From: Rhizobium viscosum
Lineage (GTDB): Bacteria > Pseudomonadota > Alphaproteobacteria > Rhizobiales > Rhizobiaceae
DNA length: 64,000 bases
NCBI RefSeq assembly: GCF_014873945.1
Contig: NZ_JADBEC010000001.1
Coordinates: 3,241,001 to 3,305,000 of the forward strand
Direction: 5' to 3'
This document shows, piece after piece, positions 34,990-43,572 of this stretch. The notes beneath the pieces were generated by a model. It was not told the DNA's origin. It did no database searches and worked only from the letters and a program-made list of their open reading frames with translations. The position numbers were made by a program, and so were the translations under genes. Positions within the stretch are counted from its first letter, which is position 1, and each line of letters starts with the position of its first letter.

Positions 34990-35895
34990 ATGGATGACCT
35001 TCCCCTGAGTGATCTGGATGCCTTTGCCGCGATTGCAAGAGAGCGCAGTTTCCGCTCCGCAGCCCGCAAGCGCGGGGTTTCCGCGTCATCGCTGAGCGAT
35101 TCCCTGCGGCGCCTCGAAGAGCGGCTCGGCGTCAGGCTTCTCAATCGGACGACACGCTCTGTCACGCCGACGGCGGCGGGCCAGCGATTGCTCGAGAAGC
35201 TTTCGCCGGCGCTTTCTGAAGTGGCCGCTGCGCTCAGTCAGCTCGACAGTTTTCGCGACAGTCCGGCGGGCACGCTCAGGCTCAACGTACCGAGTATCGT
35301 CCTAAAGCTCTTCATGGCGGACCTCGCCGCGCGGTTTCTGGCGCTCTACCCGCAGATTACGCTGGAGATCATTGGCGAAGATACATTCATCGACGTGCTG
35401 GCCGCCGGCTTCGATGCCGGCATTCGCTATGACGAGAGGCTGGAGCGCGACATGATTGCGGTGCCGATCGGCCCGCGCCGGCAGCGCTATGTGACGGCGG
35501 CTGCTCCCGCCTATCTGGAAAAGCGGGGCACGCCGCAGCATCCGCGGGATCTGCTGGAGCATAGCTGCATCCGCCATCGCTTCATCAGCGGCGCTACGCT
35601 TGCCTGGGAATTCGAACGGGGTGACGAAGTGATCGCGATTACGCCATCCGGGCCTATCATCGCCAATGCTGTGGAGATGGAAATCGAGGCCACGCTTGCC
35701 GGTCTTGGCGTCATCCGTACCTTTGAAGAACTGCTTGCGCCAGGCATTGCGGAGGGCCGGCTGGTGTCGATCCTCGAGGAATGGGACAGCGAATTTTCCG
35801 GTCCGTTTCTCTATTATCCGAGCCGCCAGCACATGCCCGCGCCATTGCGGGCTTTTGTCGATTTTGTACGGATGGAGCAGCGAAAAAGCGCGTGA
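34990..35895 (+). CDS. LysR-family transcriptional regulator
   Basis: A 301-residue protein. The N-terminal domain is DLDAFAAIARERSFRSAARK, then GVSASSLSDSLRRLEERLGV and LLNRTTRSVTPTAAG. The effector domain starts near residue 90 (GTLRLNVPSIV) and ends with FLYYPSRQHMPAPLRAFVDF, the signature of the large CrgA/YafC-like LysR subgroup. It is probably the regulator of the divergent aldo/keto reductase gene. Confidence 0.86.
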   Translation: MDDLPLSDLDAFAAIARERSFRSAARKRGVSASSLSDSLRRLEERLGVRLLNRTTRSVTPTAAGQRLLEKLSPALSEVAAALSQLDSFRDSPAGTLRLNVPSIVLKLFMADLAARFLALYPQITLEIIGEDTFIDVLAAGFDAGIRYDERLERDMIAVPIGPRRQRYVTAAAPAYLEKRGTPQHPRDLLEHSCIRHRFISGATLAWEFERGDEVIAITPSGPIIANAVEMEIEATLAGLGVIRTFEELLAPGIAEGRLVSILEEWDSEFSGPFLYYPSRQHMPAPLRAFVDFVRMEQRKSA

Positions 35896-36029
35896 ACCAT
35901 CTGTTTAGGCGGTCTCGCCATCAAAAACATTGAAATGTTCACGTATTGTTTCGGCTATTTCAATCGGCTATGTCATATATCCGGCGACGAGATCGTCTTT
36001 CCAGAAAATATCAGCTGTAGAGATGTCTT

Positions 36030-37277
36030 ATGCTTGATCCGAAATTCGTTCGCCGCGGCCTTTTCCTGGTCTTCATCATCCTCTTTCTGGACGTCATCGG
36101 TATCGCCATCATCATGCCGGTCCTGCCCGTTTATCTGGAGCAGTTGACGGGCGGCACGGTCAGTGACGCGGCTGTCGATGGCGGCTGGCTGATGCTGATC
36201 TATTCGCTGATGCAGTTCCTGTTTGCGCCGCTGCTCGGAAACTTGAGCGACCGTTTCGGGCGCCGTCCGATCCTGCTTCTCTCGGTGCTGACCTTCGCGT
36301 TCGATAATTTCATCTGCGCCATCGCCACCAGTTACTGGATGCTTTTCGTCGGCAGGGTACTTGCCGGTATCAGCGGTGGCAGTTTCGCCACCTGCTCGGC
36401 TTACATTGCCGACATCAGCAATGAAGAGAACCGCGCCAAGAATTTCGGCCTGATCGGTATCGCCTTCGGTGTCGGTTTCACGGTCGGGCCTGTCATCGGC
36501 GGCTTCCTTGGTGAGTTCGGGCCGCGCGTGCCATTCTATGGTGCGGCCGTGCTTTCCTTCATCAATTTCGTTGCCGCCTGTTTCCTGCTGCCGGAAACGC
36601 TCGAAGCGAAGAACCGCCGTACGTTCGAATGGAAGCGCGCAAACCCGCTCGGCGCTTTGCGGCAGATGCGGCACTATCCCGGCATCGGCTGGGTTTGCCT
36701 CGTGATGTTCCTGTTTTTCCTCGCCCATGCCGTCTACCCCTCGGTCTGGCCCTTCGTCTCGACCTTCCGCTACGGTTGGAGCGAAGGGCAGATCGGTCTG
36801 TCCCTCGGCCTCTACGGGATCGGCGCCGCTGCGGTCATGGGGCTCGTTCTGCCGCGTGTCGTGCCTGTTCTCGGTGAATGGAAGACGGCGCTGCTCGGCC
36901 TGTGTTTCTCGATGACCGCCCTTACAGGTTATGCTTTCGCCTGGGAGGGCTGGGTCGTCTATACCGTGATCGTACTGACAGTCATGGAGAATGTTGCCGA
37001 TCCGCCGCTGCGCAGCATTGCCGCCGGCAAGGTGCCGCCATCCGCACAGGGTGAGCTGCAGGGCGCACTCACGAGCATCAGCAGCATCACGACGATCATC
37101 GGTCCGCTGATCTTCACACAGATGTTCGGCTATTTCACCAAGCCGGATGCACCGATCACCTTTGCCGGCGCGCCTTATCTGCTGGCAGCGTTCTTCATCC
37201 TCGTTGCTGCGGTTGTATTTCTGACGCGCGTGACGACATCGAAAGCGCCGGCACAAGCTTTCAACGCGGCGGAGTGA
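36030..37277 (+). CDS. MFS transporter of the TCR/Tet type
   Basis: A 415-residue protein with twelve membrane helices. Helix one ends [20 protein letters not shown], the conserved loop 2-3 is [16 protein letters not shown], and motif C (helix five) is [19 protein letters not shown]. These are hallmarks of the tetracycline-efflux branch (DHA1). Chromosomal members often have other or broader substrates, so resistance is not implied. It is followed by a MATE exporter gene 140 bases downstream in the same direction, which may have its own promoter. Confidence 0.85.
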   Translation: MLDPKFVRRGLFLVFIILFLDVIGIAIIMPVLPVYLEQLTGGTVSDAAVDGGWLMLIYSLMQFLFAPLLGNLSDRFGRRPILLLSVLTFAFDNFICAIATSYWMLFVGRVLAGISGGSFATCSAYIADISNEENRAKNFGLIGIAFGVGFTVGPVIGGFLGEFGPRVPFYGAAVLSFINFVAACFLLPETLEAKNRRTFEWKRANPLGALRQMRHYPGIGWVCLVMFLFFLAHAVYPSVWPFVSTFRYGWSEGQIGLSLGLYGIGAAAVMGLVLPRVVPVLGEWKTALLGLCFSMTALTGYAFAWEGWVVYTVIVLTVMENVADPPLRSIAAGKVPPSAQGELQGALTSISSITTIIGPLIFTQMFGYFTKPDAPITFAGAPYLLAAFFILVAAVVFLTRVTTSKAPAQAFNAAE

Positions 37278-37417
37278 TCCATCAAAAACAGTGAAGCTGT
37301 GATGAATTTTTCAGCATCTGCTTGTTTTGGGGTAGTTCTTTGCGCTGCTTTGCTCTAAGTCAGCCTGATATTTTGCCGCACTGCGGCCCTTAACGATTCA
37401 ATCTCAGGAATAGTGTC

Positions 37418-38821
37418 ATGGACACGCCGATCGATGTGCGCGCCGTTGCGCCTGCAAACGACAACCGCTGGTCTGCGCATTTTCGCGCCACGCTGATGCT
37501 CGGCGTGCCGCTGATCGGCGCCCAGCTCGCGCAATTCGGCATCGGCATGACCGATGTGATGATCGTCGGTCAGCTTGGTGCCGAGCATCTTGCCGCCATG
37601 GTGCTTTCCGCGCAGTTCCTGTTCACGATCCTGATTTTCGGGTCGGGCTTTGCGATTGCCGTCATCCCGATGGTGGCCCAGGCCTATGGCCGCGGTGATG
37701 TCGTGACCGTGCGCCGCTCGCTGCGCATGGGGATCTGGGTCGTCATCTGCTATTGGCTGCTGATGCAGCCGGCCTTCTACAATTCCGAGGCGATCCTGCG
37801 TTATTTCGGGCAGAAGCCTGAAGTGGCGAAACTTGCCCACGGCTATATCATCATCGGTCAGTTCGGTGTGCTGCCGGGGCTGCTCTATAATGTCATGCGC
37901 GCGCTCGTTAGCGCCATCGGCAAGGCCGGCGTCATTCTCCAGGTCACCATCGCCATGCTGGTGCTGAATGCGATCGGCGCCTACATCCTCGTGCTCGGCC
38001 ATTTCGGTTTTCCGGTCATGGGCCTGGAGGGTGCAGCAATCGTGTCCGTCGCGGTGCAGACGGCGGGCTTCCTGTTCATCCTGGCCTTCGTGCAGGGCAG
38101 GGACGAGACGCGGCGTTATGAGATTTTCGTGCGCTTCTGGAAGCCGGACTGGCATGCCTTCTTCGAGGTTATCCGTCTCGGCCTGCCGATCAGCGTCACC
38201 ATCCTCGCCGAAGTCAGCCTCTTCACTGCAGCCTCGCTGCTGATGGGCCATATCGGCACGATCGAGCTTGCCGCGCATGGCATCGCTCTGCAGTGGGCGT
38301 CGATGGCCTTCATGATCCCGCTCGGTCTCGGCCAGGCGGCAACCGTGCGGGTCGGTGTCGCGCACGGGCAGGGCGATCATGCTGGGCTGGTACGGGCGGC
38401 GATCACGGTGCTGATCATCGCCAGCATCGCTGCGATCGTCGGCAGCATCATCTTTGCGACCGTGCCCCAGCTTCTGGCGCGCCTGTTCCTTGATGTCAGC
38501 CTGCCGGAAGCGCCTGAAGTGCTGGCCTATGCCGGTCCGCTGATCGTCATTGCCGGTCTCTTCCAGTTCGTCGATGGTGTACAGGCGATTGCCAGCGGCT
38601 TGCTGCGCGGGCTGAAGGATGCGCGCGTGCCGATGATCCTGGCGCTGATCGCCTACTGGCCGATCGGCTTCTTCCTCGCCTGGGCCTTCGCCTTCCCGCT
38701 CGGTTTGGGCGGTCTCGGCATCTGGCTCGGCTTTCTCGTCGGGCTTGCGGCGGCGGCCGCCATGCTCTGTGCGCGCTTCTACATTCTCGTTCGCCGGGAA
38801 GGAGCTGCGGCCGGCGCCTAA
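37418..38821 (+). CDS. MATE-family multidrug/Na+ efflux transporter (NorM type)
   Basis: A 467-residue protein with twelve membrane helices in two six-helix bundles. The first has LMLGVPLIGAQLAQFGIGMT and VGQLGAEHLAAM. The second begins with VIRLGLPISVTILAEVSLFT and contains PLGLGQAATVRVGVAHGQGD, a MATE signature. The NorM subgroup exports cationic drugs and metabolites by Na+ or H+ antiport. The preceding 140 bases have no gene and probably contain its promoter. Confidence 0.87.
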   Translation: MDTPIDVRAVAPANDNRWSAHFRATLMLGVPLIGAQLAQFGIGMTDVMIVGQLGAEHLAAMVLSAQFLFTILIFGSGFAIAVIPMVAQAYGRGDVVTVRRSLRMGIWVVICYWLLMQPAFYNSEAILRYFGQKPEVAKLAHGYIIIGQFGVLPGLLYNVMRALVSAIGKAGVILQVTIAMLVLNAIGAYILVLGHFGFPVMGLEGAAIVSVAVQTAGFLFILAFVQGRDETRRYEIFVRFWKPDWHAFFEVIRLGLPISVTILAEVSLFTAASLLMGHIGTIELAAHGIALQWASMAFMIPLGLGQAATVRVGVAHGQGDHAGLVRAAITVLIIASIAAIVGSIIFATVPQLLARLFLDVSLPEAPEVLAYAGPLIVIAGLFQFVDGVQAIASGLLRGLKDARVPMILALIAYWPIGFFLAWAFAFPLGLGGLGIWLGFLVGLAAAAAMLCARFYILVRREGAAAGA

Positions 38822-38839
38822 GCCGGCCGTCTTGGAATA

Positions 38840-39160
38840 TCAGGCGGCCACGGGCTTGTAGCTGGCGATATCGGCGCGGATGCCGAGGCGCGCAAACATT
38901 TCCTGCGGGTCGAAATTGGCGGCCTTGTGGGCTGCGGCAACGACTGCCCGCACGCGTTCGACGACATCCGCACTTTCCCATTCGGCAACGGTCACGAAAT
39001 TGAATTCGCCGGGACCGGCAACCTGTTCCAGCACCGTATGATTGATGAAGCCGTCCTGTGCCTCAAGCACCTTATGGGTCATCATCACATTGACGAGAAA
39101 TTCCTCACGCGCCGCGGCGGGCACGACGAATTTGTCTATCCTGTAGAAAGCTCCGCTCAT
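38840..39160 (-). CDS. antibiotic biosynthesis monooxygenase (ABM) domain protein
   Basis: A 106-residue ferredoxin-like fold protein with YRIDKFVVPAAAREEFLVNV, QDGFINHTVLEQVAGPGEFN and FVTVAEWESADVVERVRAVV. These are the usual beta strands of the ABM family, which includes cofactor-free monooxygenases and heme-degrading proteins. The function of this member is unknown. ATG 39160 follows AGGAGAAG; the longer frame to 39211 lacks a site. Confidence 0.75.
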   Translation of the reverse strand: MSGAFYRIDKFVVPAAAREEFLVNVMMTHKVLEAQDGFINHTVLEQVAGPGEFNFVTVAEWESADVVERVRAVVAAAHKAANFDPQEMFARLGIRADIASYKPVAA

Positions 39161-39237
39161 CCAGTCTTCTCCTGCATCGGATGTGTTGCAGGCAGTTCTG
39201 TAGTTCCTCAAGTTAAGTTGAGGTCAATATGCCGACA

Positions 39238-39264
39238 AAGAAAAAAGGCCCGCCTGAGCGGACC
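39238..39264 (-). terminator. intrinsic terminator of the acetyltransferase gene
   Basis: On minus, GGTCCGC, loop TCAG and GCGGGCC form a 7-bp stem followed by TTTTTTC. It lies 34 bases after the acetyltransferase stop. Confidence 0.7.
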
Positions 39265-39297
39265 AATCTCGGCCCGGACGCCGGATGCAGAACAATG

Positions 39298-39849
39298 TCA
39301 GCGTCGGTTAGGTTGCGTCCAGTGTTCTGAAACATGGCGGGTCTCCCAGGAGCCTATCCGGCGGGACATCATAATCTCATCCACCTCCACGCCGTCTTGG
39401 AGAAACGCGCCCGGAATCCGGCCTATTTCGACAAAACCTTCGCGCTCGTAAAACCGGCGTGCCGCGGGATTTTCGGCGCTGACCGCCAGTTCGATCTGCC
39501 TGATCCCGTGGGCATCTGCATGCTTCGTCACTTGTTCCAGAAGTTCAAGAGCAAGGCCGGTTCCGCGCAGGCTGGCACGCACATAGACCATTATCAGCGT
39601 TGCCCGGTGCGCCATCTTGCTTGGCTTTTGCCACATCAGCCCCATGATCGCGACCGGTTCATCATCCTGGAAGGCGACGAAGACCGGCATTTCAATCAAC
39701 CGGTTGCGCCATTCATCAAGAGACAGTACCTCCCAATCTTCTGAGCGGCTGGCGAATGCGGCAGGTTCAGAACGCAGGGCTTCAAGTCGAATTTTCTTGA
39801 AGACCTCAGCATCGTCCGGTTTCAGCAGTTTGATAATTCCGTCAGACAT
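39298..39849 (-). CDS. GNAT-family N-acetyltransferase
   Basis: A 183-residue protein of the Gcn5-related fold. It contains IIKLLKPDDAEVFKKIRLEA at the start, VAFQDDEPVAIMGLMW (beta 2-4), the acetyl-CoA loop VYVRASLRGTGLALELLEQV (R/Q-x-x-G-x-G/A), and ELAVSAENPAARRFYEREGF (motif B). It acetylates an unknown small molecule or protein amine. ATG 39849 follows GGAGCGG. A terminator lies downstream. Confidence 0.82.
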   Translation of the reverse strand: MSDGIIKLLKPDDAEVFKKIRLEALRSEPAAFASRSEDWEVLSLDEWRNRLIEMPVFVAFQDDEPVAIMGLMWQKPSKMAHRATLIMVYVRASLRGTGLALELLEQVTKHADAHGIRQIELAVSAENPAARRFYEREGFVEIGRIPGAFLQDGVEVDEIMMSRRIGSWETRHVSEHWTQPNRR

Positions 39850-39999
39850 ACACCGCTCCAAAGCCGCGAGACGGGTTAGCACTGTTCCTATGAAAGTATT
39901 TTCAGCAGGCAATATGTTGATGAAGACGACCCCCTCGATAAGTGAGGATCGTGATTTTTGATCAAACGGGCTGGGCTGCGAAGCAGCGGTGATGAGAAA

Positions 40000-41205
40000 T
40001 CAGCGCTCGGCGAGCGCCGATTCGCCCTTCTTCTCGCGCACCATGTTGACGAAGCGGCGGAAGAGGTAGTGGCTGTCCTGCGGACCGGGGGAGGCTTCCG
40101 GGTGATGCTGGACGGAGAAGACCGACTTGCCGAGAACGCGCAGGCCGCAATTCGTGCCGTCGAAGAGCGATACGTGAGTCTCTTCAACGCCTTCGGGCAG
40201 CGACTTCGTGTCGACCGCGAAGCCGTGGTTCATGGAGACGATCTCGACCTTGCCGGTCGTGTGATCCTTGACCGGATGGTTGGCGCCGTGATGGCCCTGA
40301 TGCATCTTCTCGGTCTTGGCGCCGAGTGCCAGGCCCAGCATCTGGTGGCCGAGGCAGATGCCAAAGACCGGGATATCGGTGCTGATCAGGTCCTTGATGA
40401 CGGGAACGGCATATTCGCCCGTAGCTGCCGGGTCGCCGGGGCCATTCGACAGGAAGATGCCATCAGGCTGCAGGGCGAGCACGTCCTCAGCGCTCGTCGT
40501 TGCCGGCATGACGGTGACCTTGCAGTCGAGGCCGGCAAAGAGGCGCAGGATGTTGCGCTTCACGCCGTAATCCAGGCAGACGACATGATACTTCGTGTCG
40601 GCAGCGCCGAGTTCGCCGTATCCTTCGTTCCAGACCCAGGGGGTCTGCGACCACTGCGAGGACTGGCCGGACGAAGCGATCTTGGCGAGGTCGAGACCTT
40701 CGAGGCCGCTCCAAGCCTTGGCCTCCGCCTTCAGTGCGTCGACGTCGAAATTGCCCTGGGGATCATGGGCGATGACGGCGTTGGGCGAGCCGTTTTCGCG
40801 GATCCAGGCCGTCAGCGCGCGGGTGTCGATGCCGCAGAGGCCGATGATGCCGCGGGCCTTCAGCCAGGCGTCGAGATGCTTGGCGGCGCGGTAGTTGGAG
40901 GGCTCAGTGATATCGGCCTTGAAGATCACGCCGACCGCGCCATGGCGTGCTGCCGGCGTCAGGTCTTCGATATCTTCTTCGTTGGTGCCGATATTGCCGA
41001 TATGGGGGAAGGTGAAGGTGACGATCTGGCCGAGATAGGAGGGGTCGGTGAGGATTTCCTCGTAGCCAGTGAGCGCAGTGTTGAAGACCGCTTCAGCCTG
41101 GACCTTGCCGGTTGCGCCGATGCCCTTACCTTCAATGACGGTGCCGTCGGCAAGAACGAGCAGGGCGGTCGGCTTTTCGGTTGTCCAGGGTGCTGTCGCG
41201 GTCAT
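40000..41205 (-). CDS. carA: carbamoyl phosphate synthase, small (glutaminase) subunit
   Basis: A 401-residue cytosolic protein that hydrolyses glutamine and channels ammonia to CarB. The N-terminal CPSase domain reads LTGYEEILTDPSYLGQIVTF and has the CGIDTRALT segment. The class I amidotransferase domain has FGICLGHQ with the nucleophile Cys284, and a His-x-Glu pair in SVQHHPEASPGP. ATG 41205 is chosen because AAAAGGG ends six bases before it and touches the alternative ATG 41211. It is divergent from yqeY; the 271 bases between hold both promoters. Confidence 0.95.
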   Translation of the reverse strand: MTATAPWTTEKPTALLVLADGTVIEGKGIGATGKVQAEAVFNTALTGYEEILTDPSYLGQIVTFTFPHIGNIGTNEEDIEDLTPAARHGAVGVIFKADITEPSNYRAAKHLDAWLKARGIIGLCGIDTRALTAWIRENGSPNAVIAHDPQGNFDVDALKAEAKAWSGLEGLDLAKIASSGQSSQWSQTPWVWNEGYGELGAADTKYHVVCLDYGVKRNILRLFAGLDCKVTVMPATTSAEDVLALQPDGIFLSNGPGDPAATGEYAVPVIKDLISTDIPVFGICLGHQMLGLALGAKTEKMHQGHHGANHPVKDHTTGKVEIVSMNHGFAVDTKSLPEGVEETHVSLFDGTNCGLRVLGKSVFSVQHHPEASPGPQDSHYLFRRFVNMVREKKGESALAER

Positions 41206-41476
41206 CTTCATCCCTTTTCCGGCGGGCCTGGCGTTCTGAAAACGCGAGCCGGCCATTTGATCTCGCAGGTGCAGGCGCGCGGCCTTGGCCGCGTTCGACG
41301 CCTGATCACGAATTTTGGTGCAGGTGGCGGTAGATAGCCACGCTCTTTGCCTAGGTCAATCTTTGTACTGCATATTGCGGCACTTTTCCTGCCGATATTG
41401 GCGGGATTCTCGCAATTTATTTGATCCCATGCATCGGCCTGGTTTATGAAAGCGCCATTTTAAAAGGAGTAACGAC

Positions 41477-41929
41477 ATGCTGCGCGATCAACTCGCCACT
41501 GAGCTCAAAGAGGCCATGAAGGCAAAGAAGATGGACCGTCTCGGCACCATCCGCCTCATCCAGGCCGCGATCAAGGATCGTGACATCGCCAATCGCGGCG
41601 TCGGCAAGGAAGAGGCGGGCGACGACGAAGTGCTGCAGATCCTCGCCAAAATGGTGAAGCAGCGCGATGAGTCGGCGAAGATTTACGAAGAGAATGCCCG
41701 CCCCGAGCTTGCAGCCAAGGAGCGCGCAGAAATTGTCGTTATCCAGGACTTCATGCCGAAGCAGCTTTCCGACGACGAGGTGCGTGCCAATATCGCCGCC
41801 ATTATCAAGGAAGTCGGCGCCGAAGGCCCGAAGGACATGGGCAAGATCATGGCTGCCCTGAAAGAACACTATGCCGGCCAGATGGATTTCGCCAAGGCTT
41901 CAGGCACGGTCAAAGAGCTGCTGAAATAA
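41477..41929 (+). CDS. GatB/YqeY domain protein
   Basis: A 150-residue helical protein. It begins LRDQLATELKEAMKAKKMDR, then LGTIRLIQAAIKDRDIANRG, and ends with the small YqeY domain GPKDMGKIMAALKEHYAGQM, which resembles the tRNA-binding tail of GatB. A role in tRNA-linked amidation or in tRNA binding is suggested by the fold but not proven. AAAGGAG precedes ATG 41477. Its last 20 bases overlap the end of a converging gene. Confidence 0.88.
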   Translation: MLRDQLATELKEAMKAKKMDRLGTIRLIQAAIKDRDIANRGVGKEEAGDDEVLQILAKMVKQRDESAKIYEENARPELAAKERAEIVVIQDFMPKQLSDDEVRANIAAIIKEVGAEGPKDMGKIMAALKEHYAGQMDFAKASGTVKELLK

Positions 41930-42860
41930 AACGCCTTGCCTGCGGTTGTTCTGCGACCGCAGGCCCAAGTACCACTTCGGCGGCAGCATCGATAATGGCG
42001 AATTTCGCCGCCTGATAGTTCCAATATTCGAGCACGAAACCGCGGGAGAGCCAGAAATCGCCCTTTCTCGGCGGCTCGGTCCATCCTACGCTTCCCATAT
42101 CGGCGGCCTGCGTGAGCAGGCGTTTCAGGTGGGTATTGGAAATCATGAACTGATCGCGAATCTCGCGCAGCGACAACGGGCCGACAATGATGCGATCGGC
42201 AGAATGCGGAAAGCCCGGCAGGCGCGAAATCAGATAATCCATCACGAGGCCGCCGGAATTGGCCCAGTTGAAGAGATTGAAGGTAGCGCCCGGATCGCGC
42301 ACGGCTTCGGTTTCGATGATCTTCTTGGCGATGAGTGGCTGCAGGCGGGCGATCAATGTGGGATCGGCCGTCAGATTTTCCACGCGATGGCCGCTATCGA
42401 GGCTATCCAGAATCATCAGGTGGGCGACCAGCCATTTGGTAAAATGATGCTCGGCCGTTTCCGTCGGCTCAAGATAGCGGGTGCGTTTGTCGTCGCCCGG
42501 AACAGGGCGCAGAAACCGGTAGGCCAGCATTTCCTGAACGAAAGCAGCGGCAGTGTTGCGGCTGGCGATCTTATTTTGGATGACGAAATCGATGAAACGG
42601 CCGGAATAGAGGCCGCGCCTCTCATCCCCGGGATAGCCGTAATAGAGAGCAAAGCCGGTATGCGCCATCAGCCAGCGCTGCTGTGCGGCGAAGATCGATG
42701 CAATACGTGGGCTTTCGCGATAAATCGCGAGCATTTCATTGGCACAATGAAGAATTGCAGCAAGAAAATTATCGTTGGCTGCAAGATTTTCTGCGGTGTA
42801 GGCCATGGCGCTGTCCAGGAGTTTCGCGCATTCATTTGCCACGCCTATTGGAAGTGTCAA
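41910..42860 (-). CDS. hypothetical protein with a winged-helix-like C-terminal segment
   Basis: A 316-residue frame with rhizobial codon use throughout. I do not recognise the family. The C-terminal segment LREIRDQFMISNTHLKRLLT, then QAADMGSVGWTEPPRKGDFW, looks like a helix-turn-helix followed by a wing, so a DNA-binding role is possible. A second, similar pattern occurs mid-protein around NKIASRNTAAAFVQEML. No signal or membrane segment is visible. The start is unsure: TTG 42860 is the first option and ATG 42806 the second, neither with a good ribosome site. Its end overlaps yqeY by 20 bases. Confidence 0.6.
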   Translation of the reverse strand: MTLPIGVANECAKLLDSAMAYTAENLAANDNFLAAILHCANEMLAIYRESPRIASIFAAQQRWLMAHTGFALYYGYPGDERRGLYSGRFIDFVIQNKIASRNTAAAFVQEMLAYRFLRPVPGDDKRTRYLEPTETAEHHFTKWLVAHLMILDSLDSGHRVENLTADPTLIARLQPLIAKKIIETEAVRDPGATFNLFNWANSGGLVMDYLISRLPGFPHSADRIIVGPLSLREIRDQFMISNTHLKRLLTQAADMGSVGWTEPPRKGDFWLSRGFVLEYWNYQAAKFAIIDAAAEVVLGPAVAEQPQARRFISAAL

Positions 42861-43032
42861 TGCTTTTGTATTTCAGGGGTTAATTGGTAAGGTAAAGCTC
42901 AATAAAAGCGGTTGTGCAAAATCCTGAAGATTTCTGGTTTTCTCCGAAAACGGAAATGCTGTGTTTATTTGTTTTTAGACAATTCCGAACGCAGAACAGC
43001 TGCACATTTTTGCTGGAAATGCTCCAAAAATT
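42861..43032. other. AT-rich intergenic stretch
   Basis: No gene is seen. The stretch is markedly AT-richer than its surroundings (for example GTTTATTTGTTTTTAGAC near 42962-42979) and probably contains the promoter of the minus-strand gene at 41910-42860. Confidence 0.4.
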
Positions 43033-43067
43033 AAGAAGGCAGGAGCTGGGGGCGCTCCTGCCTTCTT
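43033..43067 (-). terminator. very strong hairpin, terminator-like on minus
   Basis: AAGAAGGCAGGAGC (43033-43046) pairs without mismatch with GCTCCTGCCTTCTT (43054-43067) around a seven-base loop. On minus it is followed by AATTTTTGG, so it would end a leftward transcript from the structured region upstream. No protein gene on that side needs it, which supports a non-coding transcript. Confidence 0.65.
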
Positions 43068-43101
43068 GCTCTTTGCTTCCGTCAGCGACGCAGGGTCGAA
43101 A

Positions 43102-43250
43102 CCCAAGCCGGCGGGTATTTGCAAAGGCACCCTTGCGAGGCGGCGCCGGGGGTAGGGATGGTGCCTCGCTTGGGGATCGCTTTGTTGAGATCGAACTTAT
43201 GGCCAGCCCCCGGTCTATTCAAATTACAAAAATATAATAATCCCGGATTC
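43102..43250 (-). ncRNA. structured element before dnaG: possible non-coding RNA or intergenic repeat
   Basis: Several nested complementary segments lie together: CCCAAGC (43102-43108) with GCTTGGG (43168-43174); GCGAGGC (43135-43141) with GCCTCGC (43163-43169); and GGGT (43113-43116) with ACCC (43129-43132). They build a branched fold. On minus it is followed about 35 bases later by the strong hairpin terminator. A minus-strand frame (43459-43082) exists but its peptide looks like chance translation. It could be a small RNA or a RIME-like palindromic element of rhizobia. Strand and 5' end are uncertain. Confidence 0.4.
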
Positions 43251-43572
43251 GGCCTTTTGGGATGTGAATATGGAGTTCGACCACACACTCCGGAAAAGCC
43301 CGGGTAATCCGCTCGTATCTCTTCTAACTGATTGTTTTTGCCTTTCTTTCTCTGGATTGGCTTTCCGCGAAATGGACATCGCCAGGCTTTCGGAACTTGG
43401 AAAATGTCAAAAATGTCGCACCCCCTGTCAGGGTCTGATAACGCTTTGTTGAGTGGCATCGGCGGACATTTGTGACAATCTCCTCCGCCCTGTGAAAAGC
43501 GGGATTTACGGCAGAAGTTTCGTGGCGCGGCGCGGCAAAGCTGCTTATATGGATGTTCTGCAAGAGGTAGAG
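43251..43572 (+). other. upstream region of dnaG
   Basis: No gene is supported here. A hairpin-prone stretch, ACCCCCTGTCAGGGT, lies at 43420-43434. The dnaG frame stays open upstream to 43453, but the ribosome site AAGAGGTAGAG (43562-43572) marks 43573 as the start. The promoter should be in this region. Confidence 0.4.

Noticed and set aside
35973..37256. Open frame of 427 codons on minus, opposite the Tet-like MFS gene
   Set aside because: Arg/Asp/Gln/Glu-rich shadow of a hydrophobic membrane protein.
43082..43459. 125-codon minus frame before dnaG
   Set aside because: The peptide is irregular, overlaps a strongly structured segment and has no ribosome site. A non-coding reading fits better.
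43033..43460. Permuted (two-piece) tmRNA gene
   Set aside because: I searched the minus strand for a tag resembling ANDNYAEA and for a tRNA-like acceptor with CCA; neither is present.
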